Source: Sandaracinaceae bacterium
GTDB taxonomy: Bacteria > Myxococcota_A > Polyangia > Polyangiales > JADJQN01
NCBI GenBank assembly: GCA_016712745.1
Contig: JADJQN010000003.1
Span: forward strand, 372,001-436,000
Direction of reading: 5' to 3'
Length of the DNA: 64,000 nucleotides
Part shown: positions 8,775 to 16,750 of the stretch, in pieces
How positions within the stretch are numbered: position 1 is the first letter of the stretch
Layout: each line of letters starts with the position of its first letter
The notes under the pieces: model-generated
Database searches by the model: none
What the model was told of the DNA's origin: nothing
Seen by the model: only the letters and a program-made list of their open reading frames with translations
Made by a program: the position numbers and the translations under genes

Positions 8775-9740
8775 GTGCGGTCCGCGCATGTGTGGGGCTG
8801 CAACAGTGGGTTGCTCGTCACTTTCGTCCTGTCCCCATTGTGCCCGATGCGGCCATTGAGCCCAATGCGGCCATTGCGCCCAACGCGTCCATTGCGCCCA
8901 ACGCGCGCCGATTTGTTGCCTCGTGCCGCAGGCCAGGCTCATCGTCGGGGTGACGACAAAACGGAGCCAAGGGAGCGCATCCAGTTGCAGCCACACGCCG
9001 AAGGGTACTTTCTGACTCCAGAGTCTGAACGCACGACGTTCGCGGATGCAGCAACTTTCATTCATTCGTTGCCTGGCATCGCCCCCTCGGCGGTCGAGGC
9101 ACTCGTCGCGTTGCTGATCTCTCAGGTCCCTCCGGTCGACTACACCGCAGGCGGGGGCAATCGAGACGAAACGTTGCTTTGGAACGCGCTCAAGACGAAA
9201 GCGCGCGAGCTGCTCCGCCTCCACAACCTCCCGGACACTCCCTTCGACGCCGGCGAGCGAGAAACCATGCCGTTGAGCTTGGAGCGGGATGCAATGGTGT
9301 TATGGAAGTTGCTGTTGCGCGCTGACGTACGCACAGTTCGAGTCAATGGTTGGTGGGTGGTAGACCCATCAAGCCGCCCGCGAGAGCAGCTCACGAGCGA
9401 ATGCATTGTTGGAATGAAAGTTCGAGAGGCCCCCGCGTCTACGATCTTGCTTCACGGAGCCGCGATCCTCAACGAGGCAGGCATGGGGACGCGACAGAAC
9501 AACTCGATCTCTGCGATTCTCGCGGCACTGATGCGAGCGTTTGCACTCGGCAAGCGCGGAGTCGACACCGATGCGCAGACAGTGAGGCGCGCGCTAACGG
9601 ACGCACGTAAGGCGCATAAGACGAAGTCGGGAGAGCCACTTTTGGAGGCGGACCTATTGCGCGAATACTCCGAGTACGCGCAGCGGTTGAAACGGTTGCA
9701 AGCATTCATCGCGAGACCGATGACCGCGAACATCCGATGA
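8775..9740 (+). CDS. uncharacterised element protein, start uncertain
   Basis: The frame is open for 321 codons from 8775, but the first 60 residues come from tandem 18-bp repeats and look unlike protein (Pro/Arg/Leu-rich). The convincing part begins around base 8990 (YFLTPESERTTFADAATF) and is mostly alpha-helical, about 240 residues, with no signal or membrane segment. No in-frame ATG lies close to that point, so a TTG/GTG start or the upstream ATG is possible. It lies between the XRE regulator and the excisionase/primase genes on the same strand, as expected of an element gene. I do not recognise the family. Confidence 0.6.
   Translation: MRSAHVWGCNSGLLVTFVLSPLCPMRPLSPMRPLRPTRPLRPTRADLLPRAAGQAHRRGDDKTEPRERIQLQPHAEGYFLTPESERTTFADAATFIHSLPGIAPSAVEALVALLISQVPPVDYTAGGGNRDETLLWNALKTKARELLRLHNLPDTPFDAGERETMPLSLERDAMVLWKLLLRADVRTVRVNGWWVVDPSSRPREQLTSECIVGMKVREAPASTILLHGAAILNEAGMGTRQNNSISAILAALMRAFALGKRGVDTDAQTVRRALTDARKAHKTKSGEPLLEADLLREYSEYAQRLKRLQAFIARPMTANIR
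8842..8908. repeat. 18-bp tandem repeat, about 3.7 copies
   Basis: Degenerate units of the form GCCCAATGCGGCCATTGC repeat at 8842, 8860, 8878 and (partly) 8896. The unit keeps frame (18 bp) and falls at the uncertain 5' end of the neighbouring reading frame. A shorter direct repeat of GTCGGACGC precedes it at about 8751-8770. Confidence 0.75.
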
Positions 9741-9805
9741 CAGGGGTGAGAAAGTTTTTGCACTCCCGGTAGCGCACGTATGCACAACGCTCCATCTTCG
9801 GCTCC

Positions 9806-10003
9806 ATGCTGAAACGACCTGATGCAAACCAGCCCCTACTGAGTGAACAACAAACAGCGCGCGCCCTTGGCGTAGCGCGAAGCACACTTGCTCGATGGCG
9901 TCGCATGGGTGCTGCGCCTCCTCACCTGCGGCTTGGGAGACTCGTGCGCTATCGACCGTGCGACGTACGCACCTATCTCGCTACACGCGCGGTGTCGCGA
10001 TGA
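9806..10003 (+). CDS. AlpA/excisionase-like winged-helix protein
   Basis: 65 residues, almost entirely one HTH_17/MerR-like domain: LSEQQTARALGVARSTLARW then a basic wing with LGRLVRYRPCDVRTYL. Proteins of this type act as directionality factors or as activators of excision in satellites such as P4. The stop codon overlaps the start of the primase gene (ATGA), indicating coupling. A possible promoter lies just upstream (TTGCAC near 9758 and an AT-containing segment near 9775), but this is weak. There is a second protein of the same type at 12491. Confidence 0.82.
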   Translation: MLKRPDANQPLLSEQQTARALGVARSTLARWRRMGAAPPHLRLGRLVRYRPCDVRTYLATRAVSR

Positions 10004-12504
10004 GTCCCCGCATGGATTACCTCATTCGCTGCGTGGCCCAGGGGTTGCGCGTCATTCCAGTCCCGAAATGTGCGAAGGCTCCTCGGCTCAGGAACTGGAA
10101 CGAGCTTCGCCTGGAAGCAGCCGACTTATCGACTTATTTCCCAACAGGTGACGAGAATGTCGGGCTACTGCTTGGCGACGTATCCGGTGGAGTCGTGGAT
10201 GTCGACATCGACAGCGACGTACTTCTTCCCATCGCAGATCTTTTCCTGCCGCAAACTGCAACGTTCGGCCGGACTTCTCGACCGCGATCACACCGACTCT
10301 ACGTGTCGCATCCGCCTGAGACACGCACGACATTCAAAGACCCAAACCAAAAGATGCTCGTGGAGGTTCGCGCGAATGGACATCAGACGGTCATACCGTT
10401 TTCAACACACCCCAGCGGCGACAAGATTGAGTGGTCTGATGGCAGCAAGTTTCTACCCGCTCTAACCACAATCGATGCAACGGATTTGAATCGGCGCGTC
10501 GGTCGCCTTGCTGCGGCAGCACTTCTCGGCACGCATTGGCCGGAGAAGGGAGGGCGGCAGGACCTCGCGCTCGCGGTCGCAGGCGCACTCCTGGCCAGCG
10601 GTTCGAGCGACGACGAAGCACGCACATTCATTGAGGCCGTAACCATCGTCGCCAAAGACGACGAATGCGCCCAACGCCAGAGTGCAGTTGCTTCGACACG
10701 CAAGAGGCTGGATGCCGGCGAGCCCGTAGTGGGAACTCCCACGTTATTTGGACTTATTCCGAGCAACACGCACGCGTCGCTCTCTGATTGGCTACAGCTA
10801 GGTCACGTGAAGGCCAGCGGGACCCCCGACGGCGACGACCCCGTCCCCGCAAAGAAACCCGTCGAGCGACTCGTCGCGCTCCTTGAAGCGGCTGCCGCAG
10901 TCGCGGTCCCGTCGAAGGAGGGCGAAGCGTTTCTACTGGTGGAGCCGCGCAAAGGCGCGAGGTCGGCACTGCGGCTGCGTTCCCAAGCCGCAGTTTCGTA
11001 CCTGCGGAGTCTCTACTACAGGAGCTACCGGCAACCCATCTCGGAGCTAGCGCTGAATGAGGTTGTGGAGCTACTCATCGCGCAAGCTCTGTACTCTGGA
11101 CGCGCGCAAGAGGACATCTCCCTCCGGTACGCGTTGGACGAGTCAACTGTCTGGATCGATCTTGGCGACGACGAGTACCGAATCGTGCGCGTCGACAAGT
11201 CGGGGTACGCGCTAGACGTACCGAAGAACGTGTTGTTTCGACGCACGACGATAATGGCGGCGCTGCCGCCACCCGAGAGCGGTGGCGCCATAGACGACCT
11301 TCGCGGCTTCGTAAATCTCCAAGACGATGAGGCGTGGCAACTGTTCCTCGTCTGGCTCGTAGCTGCGATGATTACCGACCGACCCTTCGCCATACTTGTT
11401 CTTCAGGGCGAAGCTGGCAGCGCCAAGAGCACAACATCGCGCATCGCGCGGATGCTCGTCGACCCGAGCACTGTAGGTCTCTTCGCCCCTCCTCGGTCGG
11501 AATCAGACCTCATGGTCGCAGCCCGCACGACAGCCATGCTGGCATTGGATAATCTCTCGACGCCCCGCGAAGGGCTCGCGGATTCCCTCTGCCGCATCGC
11601 CACCGGCATCGGACTCCCGGCACGACAGCTCTACACGGACGGCGAGATGCACGTGCTGTCCGCACGCAGGCCCATTCTCATCAACGGGATCGATGAGCTA
11701 CTAGGACGAACTGATCTTGGCGACAGAGCGATTCTCCTCCGACTGTCGCCCATCGAAGCCAGCAAACGACGCGGTGAAGATGAACTCCTCAGAGAGTTTC
11801 GTGCAGTGCAGCCACGAATACTCGGGGCCCTGTATGGTTTGCTTTCTCGTGTCCTGGCTGTGCTGCCCGACGTCACCGCAGAGAAGCACCCGCTGCCTCG
11901 AATGGTGGACTACGCACGTGTTGGGATAGCAGTCGAGCGAGCGCTCGCCTGGCCTACGGGGTCGTTCCTTTCCGCGTACTGGGCGAACGCAACTAACATT
12001 CGTGAGGACACGGTCGCAACCGACCCTGTAGCGCACGCGGTGACGATGCTCGTCGACGAGTTCAACGGTCGTTGGCAGGGAACCCCCACCTCGCTGCTCA
12101 CGCATGTGGAGCGAATAACGTCCGACGGCGTGCGTAGGTCTTCTTCATGGCCACGGAACGCCCAATCGCTGTCGTCGCACCTGACACGCGTCGCGCCCGC
12201 GCTTCGTGCGCAAGGCGTCCTGGTTGAAAAAGCCAAGAGCGGCGCACGCACGATCACGCTTTCGCGAGCCACCGAACCCGCTCCCAAACAAGCGACGCCC
12301 TTCACCCCCCCTCAGTGGAGACGAGGATCATCAGAGCCCGACACAACCACCAACAGCACCACACGCGGGGACACCGTTAGCGGCGACAGCGCGGCGTGGA
12401 AGCGTGACTCCCCGACGCAGGAACGCGCGAATGGGCAGACGTCGCTCGGGTGGAGCGCGGAGGAGTTTGAGCGCCTGGTTGGAGGGATTGATGAAGGGTC
12501 CTGA
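10000..12504 (+). CDS. primase-polymerase/helicase fusion, element replication protein
   Basis: 834 residues from the ATG at 10000 that overlaps the previous stop. The N-terminal 200 residues match bifunctional primase-polymerase (AEP) domains: catalytic DVDID at 67-71 and the SH motif near 97-98. A second half carries a P-loop ATPase: Walker A GEAGSAKST at about 470-478 and a Walker-B-like TAMLALDN about 45 residues later, then FINGIDELL-type sensor sequences, as in DUF3987/SF3-like helicases. Such fusions initiate replication of satellites and integrative elements. The C-terminal 80 residues are polar and disordered-looking. Its stop lies 14 bases into the next gene. The function as a replication initiator is inferred from domain order and neighbours. 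Confidence 0.88.
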   Translation: MSPRMDYLIRCVAQGLRVIPVPKCAKAPRLRNWNELRLEAADLSTYFPTGDENVGLLLGDVSGGVVDVDIDSDVLLPIADLFLPQTATFGRTSRPRSHRLYVSHPPETRTTFKDPNQKMLVEVRANGHQTVIPFSTHPSGDKIEWSDGSKFLPALTTIDATDLNRRVGRLAAAALLGTHWPEKGGRQDLALAVAGALLASGSSDDEARTFIEAVTIVAKDDECAQRQSAVASTRKRLDAGEPVVGTPTLFGLIPSNTHASLSDWLQLGHVKASGTPDGDDPVPAKKPVERLVALLEAAAAVAVPSKEGEAFLLVEPRKGARSALRLRSQAAVSYLRSLYYRSYRQPISELALNEVVELLIAQALYSGRAQEDISLRYALDESTVWIDLGDDEYRIVRVDKSGYALDVPKNVLFRRTTIMAALPPPESGGAIDDLRGFVNLQDDEAWQLFLVWLVAAMITDRPFAILVLQGEAGSAKSTTSRIARMLVDPSTVGLFAPPRSESDLMVAARTTAMLALDNLSTPREGLADSLCRIATGIGLPARQLYTDGEMHVLSARRPILINGIDELLGRTDLGDRAILLRLSPIEASKRRGEDELLREFRAVQPRILGALYGLLSRVLAVLPDVTAEKHPLPRMVDYARVGIAVERALAWPTGSFLSAYWANATNIREDTVATDPVAHAVTMLVDEFNGRWQGTPTSLLTHVERITSDGVRRSSSWPRNAQSLSSHLTRVAPALRAQGVLVEKAKSGARTITLSRATEPAPKQATPFTPPQWRRGSSEPDTTTNSTTRGDTVSGDSAAWKRDSPTQERANGQTSLGWSAEEFERLVGGIDEGS

Positions 12505-12691
12505 GACCGAACTCCTGACCGTTGATGAGGTCGCGGCACTGCTGCGCACCACCGTGAAGGGAGTCTACTACCTGGTGGAACACCGCCGAATCCCACATTT
12601 GAAGCTGGGCCGTCGCATCCGTTTCGTTCGAAGCGATGTGCTAAGTTGGCTGGAGCAAAACCGAGTGCCGTCGCTGGAGAAGAAGCGATGA
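12491..12691 (+). CDS. excisionase-family DNA-binding protein
   Basis: 66 residues starting at ATG 12491, preceded by GGAGGG at an ideal distance, which decides the start over the longer frame upstream. It is a single winged-helix excisionase (HTH_17/BldC-like) domain: LLTVDEVAALLRTTVKGVYY, then LKLGRRIRFVRSDVLSWLE. It overlaps the primase end by 14 bases and the integrase start by 4 (ATGA), so primase, excisionase and integrase form one coupled transcription unit. Position right before the integrase is typical of Xis. Confidence 0.87.
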   Translation: MKGPETELLTVDEVAALLRTTVKGVYYLVEHRRIPHLKLGRRIRFVRSDVLSWLEQNRVPSLEKKR

Positions 12692-13835
12692 CGGCACGCA
12701 AGATCGAGGAGAAGTGGTGGGTAGACTTTCGATGGACGCATTCGAGTGGGCCGAAGTCCGGCAAGCGCGAGCGCATCCGCGAAGTGTCACCCATCAATAC
12801 CAAGCAAGGCGCGAAGGAGTATGAGCAGTCACTCCGCATGCGCCTGTGGAACGGACAGTCGCTCCACAACGAACCGCCTGTGCTGGCGCCGACCTTCGTC
12901 GAGTTCTCGGCGGAGTTCTTGGCACGTACGTGGCAGCCAACAACAAGCACTCGGAACGGGACGCGAAGAAGTCGATCATCGACCGACATCTCGTGCCCGC
13001 ATTCGGTCCCCTGCGCCTCGACCAAATCGGGCCGCGCGAGATCGAAACACTTCGCGCCGCAATGCGTGAAGCGAAGTTCGGCGCGAAGCGCATCAACAAC
13101 GTTGTGGGCTGTCTGATGAAGCTTCTCGAATACGCCCATGAGGTCGGCCTCATTGCGAAGCCACGGCGCGTGAAGCCGCTCCGGGTGCCTCCGCAGAAGT
13201 ACGACTTCCTCGACGTACCGGAATACGCACGGCTCCTCCGCGCCGCAGAACACGACCCGCAGACCTACGCGATGATTCTGGTCGCCGGCGATGCGGGTCT
13301 ACGACTCGGTGAGGTCATGGCCTTAGGCTGGACTGACGTCGACCTCACCGCGAAGCGCCTCACCGTGAGTCGCAGCGCATGGAATCGCGGCAAGGTTGAG
13401 CACCTCGATGCACCAAAGAGCGGCCGAGACCGACGCATCGACATGAGCAACCGTCTCGTGGAGGCACTGAAGGCCATTCGGCATCTTCGCGGCGACCGCA
13501 TCTTCGTTCGTCCTGGCGGGAAGTACATGACGCCGAAGACTATGGAAAGCGCGCTTCACTACACCTGCCGTAAGGCAGGCATCCGCCTCATCAGTTGGCA
13601 CAAGTTGAGGCATACCTTCGCGTCGCATCTCGCGATGGATAACGCGGACATCAAGACCATTCAGGAGTACATGGGGCACTCGACGGTGGCGATGACGCTG
13701 AAGTACATGCACCTCGCTCCGGGGCATAAGCGCGAGGCCATCGACCGACTCGAACGCACACGCACAGCTCAGCATGGGCAGCTATTGGGCAGTGCGACGA
13801 ACGACAACTCGGATTCAACGAAGAAGACGGGATAA
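12688..13835 (+). pseudogene. int: tyrosine recombinase (integrase) with a one-base frameshift
   Basis: ATG 12688 opens an Arm-binding domain (KIEEKWWVDFRW, residues 5-16) that runs to FSAEFLA at about 12929. The core-binding domain then continues in another frame as TYVAANNKHSERDAKKS and onward. Adding one base in GGCACGTACG restores the family sequence FLATYVAANNK. The catalytic domain is intact: GLRLGE (catalytic Arg), SWHKLRHTFASHL (H-x-x-R), MGHSTVAMTLKYMHL (His, nucleophile Tyr). The repaired product would be about 382 residues. The gene ends six bases from the tRNA-Ser 3' end, its presumed target. If the lesion is real the element cannot integrate or excise by itself; a sequencing error or rare programmed frameshift is possible. 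Confidence 0.85.
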
Positions 13836-13840
13836 ATCGG

Positions 13841-13927
13841 CGGAGGAGAAGGGATTCGAACCCCTGGAACAGTTGCCCGTTCGGCGGTTTTCAAAACCGC
13901 TGCCTTCGACCACTCGGCCACTCCTCC
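13841..13927 (-). tRNA. tRNA-Ser (UGA anticodon)
   Basis: Read on the minus strand: acceptor GGAGGAG (13927-13921) pairs with CTCCTCC (13848-13842) with discriminator G at 13841. The anticodon stem GCGGT/ACCGC flanks loop TTTGAAA, giving anticodon TGA (reads UCA). A long variable arm (GAACGGGCAACTGTTC) marks it as serine class, and the T loop GGTTCGAATCC is canonical. CCA is not encoded. Its 3' end faces the integrase gene, so it is the probable attB/attachment site. Confidence 0.97.
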
Positions 13928-14036
13928 GGTACTGCGGGGCGAGTTATCGCAGAAGGTGGCGTGGGGTTCAACCGCTGCGCTAGTTATGGACCAAAACCGC
14001 TGAGAGGCGTGAGGGTGCCGTTGGTAAGGTGGTCCC

Positions 14037-14444
14037 ATGCACGCGCGTCTCCTTGTTGAAGAAGCCGAGGGAATAAATACCCGGACGACGAGTCCCGACG
14101 GGCGCTACGTCTGGATCGCGAATCCAGTGGAAGCGCGGATGTCGCTTTGGATTGTCGAGGGGGAGCTTTGGTTGAAGGAGCCCGCTACGTTGCTCTTCGC
14201 GCCGCCAACGTCATGGAGTTTTGAAGAGCGCGCGTGGACTTCGCCGAGCACGCTTTAGATGCGGGCGCGGTGTTTTCCGGGGACGCGAGCTGGGATCGTG
14301 ATGTGGCTCGAGGTTGCGAGCGGGCTAGGCACGATTGGGTTGCTGCCGCCCTACGCGCATTCGAAGGCTTCGCCACAACCACCAGATGGCGCCCAACGGT
14401 TTGATGTGTTGCGCGCGTGGCTCGAGAGCTTTCCGCGCGGTTAG
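14037..14444 (+). pseudogene. small hypothetical gene split by an in-frame TAG
   Basis: ATG 14037 gives 73 residues ending ERAWTSPSTL, then TAG at 14256-14258. The same frame continues at once with MRARCFPGTRAG and on for 61 residues to 14444. Both halves have matching composition and coherent protein-like sequence (an acidic, Trp-rich beta pattern then LEVASG...WLESFPRG), so this looks like one protein of about 135 residues with a nonsense change or sequencing error. Two separate small genes are possible but less likely because the second has no ribosome-binding site. I do not recognise the family. Confidence 0.55.
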
Positions 14445-14767
14445 TCCGTGTCCATCCGCGGATCTTCGAACCACGCTTTGTGCATAGCGCGGAGGAACTC
14501 GGGCGAGAGGTCGAAGCCGGCGGCGTCACCGATGACGCTGTCGATGCCGCAGTGCGGGCACTCGGCTGTGCGCTCGTTGGTCTCGGGTTCGGTGATCCAA
14601 CTCTGAAGCGCTGCTGGCGCGTAGGTCTCAAGACAGTAGAAGCAGCCGCAAATCTTGCTGCGCTGGATTTCATCATGGTTGCGGATCGAGTGATTGTGCG
14701 CCGCTTTGAGTTGATCGTTTGTTAGCACGGTAAGCTCGATCCTAGCGCGGAACGCGGTGGCGTTCAC
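14441..14767 (-). CDS. conserved small cytoplasmic protein with CxC..C and CPHCG motifs
   Basis: 108 residues. Helical N-terminus with DQLKAAHNHSIRNHDEI, then CGCFYC near residue 41 and CPHCG near 72 followed by IDSVIGDAAGFDL. The two Cys clusters suggest a structural zinc site or a redox centre. The combination (HN..EI, CGCFYC, CP.CGIDSVIG) is one I associate with a widespread small bacterial family without an assigned role. Downstream end overlaps the convergent broken gene by 4 bases. It may be cotranscribed with the small lipoprotein and MFS transporter upstream. Confidence 0.75.
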   Translation of the reverse strand: MNATAFRARIELTVLTNDQLKAAHNHSIRNHDEIQRSKICGCFYCLETYAPAALQSWITEPETNERTAECPHCGIDSVIGDAAGFDLSPEFLRAMHKAWFEDPRMDTD

Positions 14768-14864
14768 TGGTGTCGCAGCGTTCGTCTTGCATGCTTGCGG
14801 GAGTCGCGCAGCTTGCTGCGGCGAGAAGCACGAAAGCGATGAGCCAGCGAGCTACGTAAGTCAT
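14742..14864 (-). CDS. possible 40-residue small lipoprotein
   Basis: ATG 14864 to TAG 14742 encodes a basic n-region, hydrophobic core LIAFVLLAAAS and a Cys at residue 19, followed by 21 polar residues with one more Cys. It looks like a tiny lipoprotein or secreted peptide. The start lies 9 bases after the MFS stop and the end overlaps the next gene by 26 bases, so it fits the minus-strand operon. The lipobox (A-A-S-C) is weak. Expression is unproven. Confidence 0.4.
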   Translation of the reverse strand: MTYVARWLIAFVLLAAASCATPASMQDERCDTSERHRVPR

Positions 14865-14873
14865 GTGTGAAGG

Positions 14874-16073
14874 CTAAGCCGCCTTCGCGCGCGTGCTCGA
14901 CCCGACGCGGACGACGAGTAGCAGCAAGAGCGCTGCGACGAATGCGGTGGTGGCGGAGACTAGGAAGGCCACTCGCAAGGTTTGTGCGTCGGCGATGGCG
15001 CCGAAGATGAGGCTTGCGGGCAGTGCGCCTAGGCCGATCGTTCCGTGAAAGACGCCGAAGGCGAAGCCGCGGGAGCGTGCGGGGGCGATATCGGCAACGA
15101 GTGCGCGTTCGGTGCCCTCGGTGAGGGCGTAGTGCAGCGCGTAGATGACGAGGACGCCTGCGATGGTCCATATCGATGATGCGAAGGCGAATGCGGCGAA
15201 GGCGAGCGCGAAGACAAACCAACCCAAGACGAGAGTCATGCGACGGCCCAGATAATCGGAGAGCATCGCGCCTGGTGTGGAGAGCAATGAACGCAGGCCG
15301 GCGAAGGCTGTCCACACGATAAGGATCTGCGTTTCGGTTGCGCCCGTGGCTTTGGCTTGGAGGATGATGAACGAGTCGCTGGCGTTCGCGAGAGTGAAGA
15401 GAAAGAGAACTCCGAAGAAGACTTTGAGCGCGCCGGGGATGGGTGCGTTGGCCTTGAGGGTGGGCGCGTTGACTGAAACGGCTTCGGCCACTTCCATATC
15501 GCCCTCGGGCGTTAGGTAGAGGGCCAGCAACGCGAGTGCGCCGGGGATGGCGGCGCACGCGAAGACCCAGCGCAGCGGAAGGTTGAAGAATTTGTAGAGG
15601 ATCAAGCCTAAGAGAGGACCGAGGCAGTTGCCGGCGTTGTCCATCGCGCGGTGAAAGCCGTACGAGCGCGCGCGATCTTTGTCGCTCGCTACAGAAGCAA
15701 TCCATGCGTCGCGAGGAGCAGTGCGAACGCCTTTGCCGATTCGATCGGTGATGCGAATCGCCAGCACGTGCCAGGGTGCGGTCGCCAATGCGATGAGGGG
15801 CCGCACGAGTGCCGCGAGTGTGTAGCCGGCAAATACGAGCGGCTTACGCTTTGACCTTTTGTCGCTGTATCGCCCCGCGAGTACTTTCGAGAAGCTCGAG
15901 ACGGTATCGGCCGCGCCGTCAATCGCGCCGACGAATGCATTGCTTGCGTGAAGCACACCCGTCAGAAAGATCGGCATCAGCGGCACGATCAGCTCTGAGG
16001 CCATGTCCGACAAAAGACTCACCACGCCAAGACGCACGACAGTGCCGGAAAGCTTTGTGCGGGGTTCGGTCAT
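14874..16073 (-). CDS. MFS transporter
   Basis: 399 residues with about 12 hydrophobic segments. After TM2 there is an MFS motif-A-like GRYSDKRSKRKPL (about residues 67-79), and the segment IRITDRIGKGVRTAPRDAW is characteristic of a subgroup of bacterial MFS permeases often annotated as drug or nickel/tetracycline-type efflux proteins. Substrate cannot be told. It is a single gene with a clear start (MTEPRTKLSGTVVRLGVVSLL); only the possible tiny lipoprotein follows closely. Divergent from the membrane protein at 16205. Confidence 0.9.
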   Translation of the reverse strand: MTEPRTKLSGTVVRLGVVSLLSDMASELIVPLMPIFLTGVLHASNAFVGAIDGAADTVSSFSKVLAGRYSDKRSKRKPLVFAGYTLAALVRPLIALATAPWHVLAIRITDRIGKGVRTAPRDAWIASVASDKDRARSYGFHRAMDNAGNCLGPLLGLILYKFFNLPLRWVFACAAIPGALALLALYLTPEGDMEVAEAVSVNAPTLKANAPIPGALKVFFGVLFLFTLANASDSFIILQAKATGATETQILIVWTAFAGLRSLLSTPGAMLSDYLGRRMTLVLGWFVFALAFAAFAFASSIWTIAGVLVIYALHYALTEGTERALVADIAPARSRGFAFGVFHGTIGLGALPASLIFGAIADAQTLRVAFLVSATTAFVAALLLLLVVRVGSSTRAKAA

Positions 16074-16204
16074 GGCGGGCCGCGAAGGGTATACGGGCGC
16101 TGGGATCTACGCATCTGCTCCTGCTAGATACCGCTGGCGAGCGGCGATGCGCCGGGGCTGTCAGGTTTTTGGCTCAATAGCGGCGTCCCTAATACCCTTA
16201 CGCC

Positions 16205-16666
16205 ATGGTCGATTCTATTTACCTCATCACGCGAACCATTCACTTCATCGCCATGGCGTTGTGGATTGGCTTTGGGATCTACGCTGGTCTTGACGCACGC
16301 ACCTCCATCGCGGCAGGTCCTTCCAACTTTCCCGCCTTGCGCGAACGCCAGCGCCGGGTTGGACCCATCATGGGGGCGAGCGGTTTCCTTACGCTGATAA
16401 CCGGGATCGTGATGATCTTCTGTCGCGGAGGCTTTGCGCATGTCTCGCATTCCATCCATGCGGGTTTGCTGACAGGCATCATCGCGAGCGGCGTCGGCGC
16501 ACTGGGAGTCGGCGGCACGTGGTCGAAGATCGACAAGATGATGGCCGACGGCAAAAGCGCTGAAGACATGGCGCCATTGCTCAGGCGAATCAGCATGCTC
16601 AGCAAAGTCTTTCAGACTCTGTGGCTTATCACCTTGCTCTTGATGGTCTTCCGGCCGATTCCGTGA
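16205..16666 (+). CDS. four-span integral membrane protein, unknown function
   Basis: 153 residues with four hydrophobic stretches (about 5-27, 52-72, 83-103, 134-151). Starts MVDSIYLITRTIHFIAMALWIGF, with a His in TM1 reminiscent of CopD/DUF2269-type haem-binding membrane proteins, though I cannot assign it. A hairpin follows the stop and separates it from the convergent gene. Confidence 0.75.
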   Translation: MVDSIYLITRTIHFIAMALWIGFGIYAGLDARTSIAAGPSNFPALRERQRRVGPIMGASGFLTLITGIVMIFCRGGFAHVSHSIHAGLLTGIIASGVGALGVGGTWSKIDKMMADGKSAEDMAPLLRRISMLSKVFQTLWLITLLLMVFRPIP

Positions 16667-16686
16667 TCGCGCACACTTATTAAAGG

Positions 16687-16725
16687 CCTACGGCCGGCAG
16701 AGTGGGACGCTCCGTCGGCCGTAGG
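16687..16725. terminator. bidirectional hairpin between convergent genes
   Basis: CCTACGGCCG at 16687-16696 is exactly complementary to CGGCCGTAGG at 16716-16725 (10-bp stem, 19-base loop). It lies 20-60 bases after one stop codon and 25 before the convergent one, the place for a shared terminator. There is no clear T run on either side. Confidence 0.55.
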
Positions 16726-16750
16726 TGCATCAAGGTACAGCGACTCTAGT

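Larger units (their letters stand above)
1..13841. mobile_element. integrative element at tRNA-Ser, carrying type I R-M (left end outside window)
   Basis: The integrase reading frame ends six bases from the 3' end of a tRNA-Ser gene and points at it, the usual layout of an element integrated in a tRNA. Inward from the tRNA come two small excisionase-like winged-helix genes, a primase-polymerase/helicase fusion, an unknown gene and an XRE regulator, all on the plus strand. Then minus-strand cargo: a lipoprotein, two small envelope genes and hsdRMS. No phage structural, terminase or conjugation gene is visible. The content recalls P4-like satellites or small integrative islands, which is inference. 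I found no second copy of the tRNA 3' end inside the window, so the left attachment site should lie beyond base 1. It is not certain that the lipoprotein and hsd genes belong to the same insertion as the integrase module. Confidence 0.65.

Noticed and set aside
8253..9224. Minus-strand open frame of 323 codons with WAQW repeats
   Set aside because: It runs through the XRE regulator and the tandem repeat on the other strand; repeats create an artificial long frame and the protein is low-complexity.
1..13841. Complete prophage
   Set aside because: No capsid, portal, terminase, tail, lysis or packaging genes are present.
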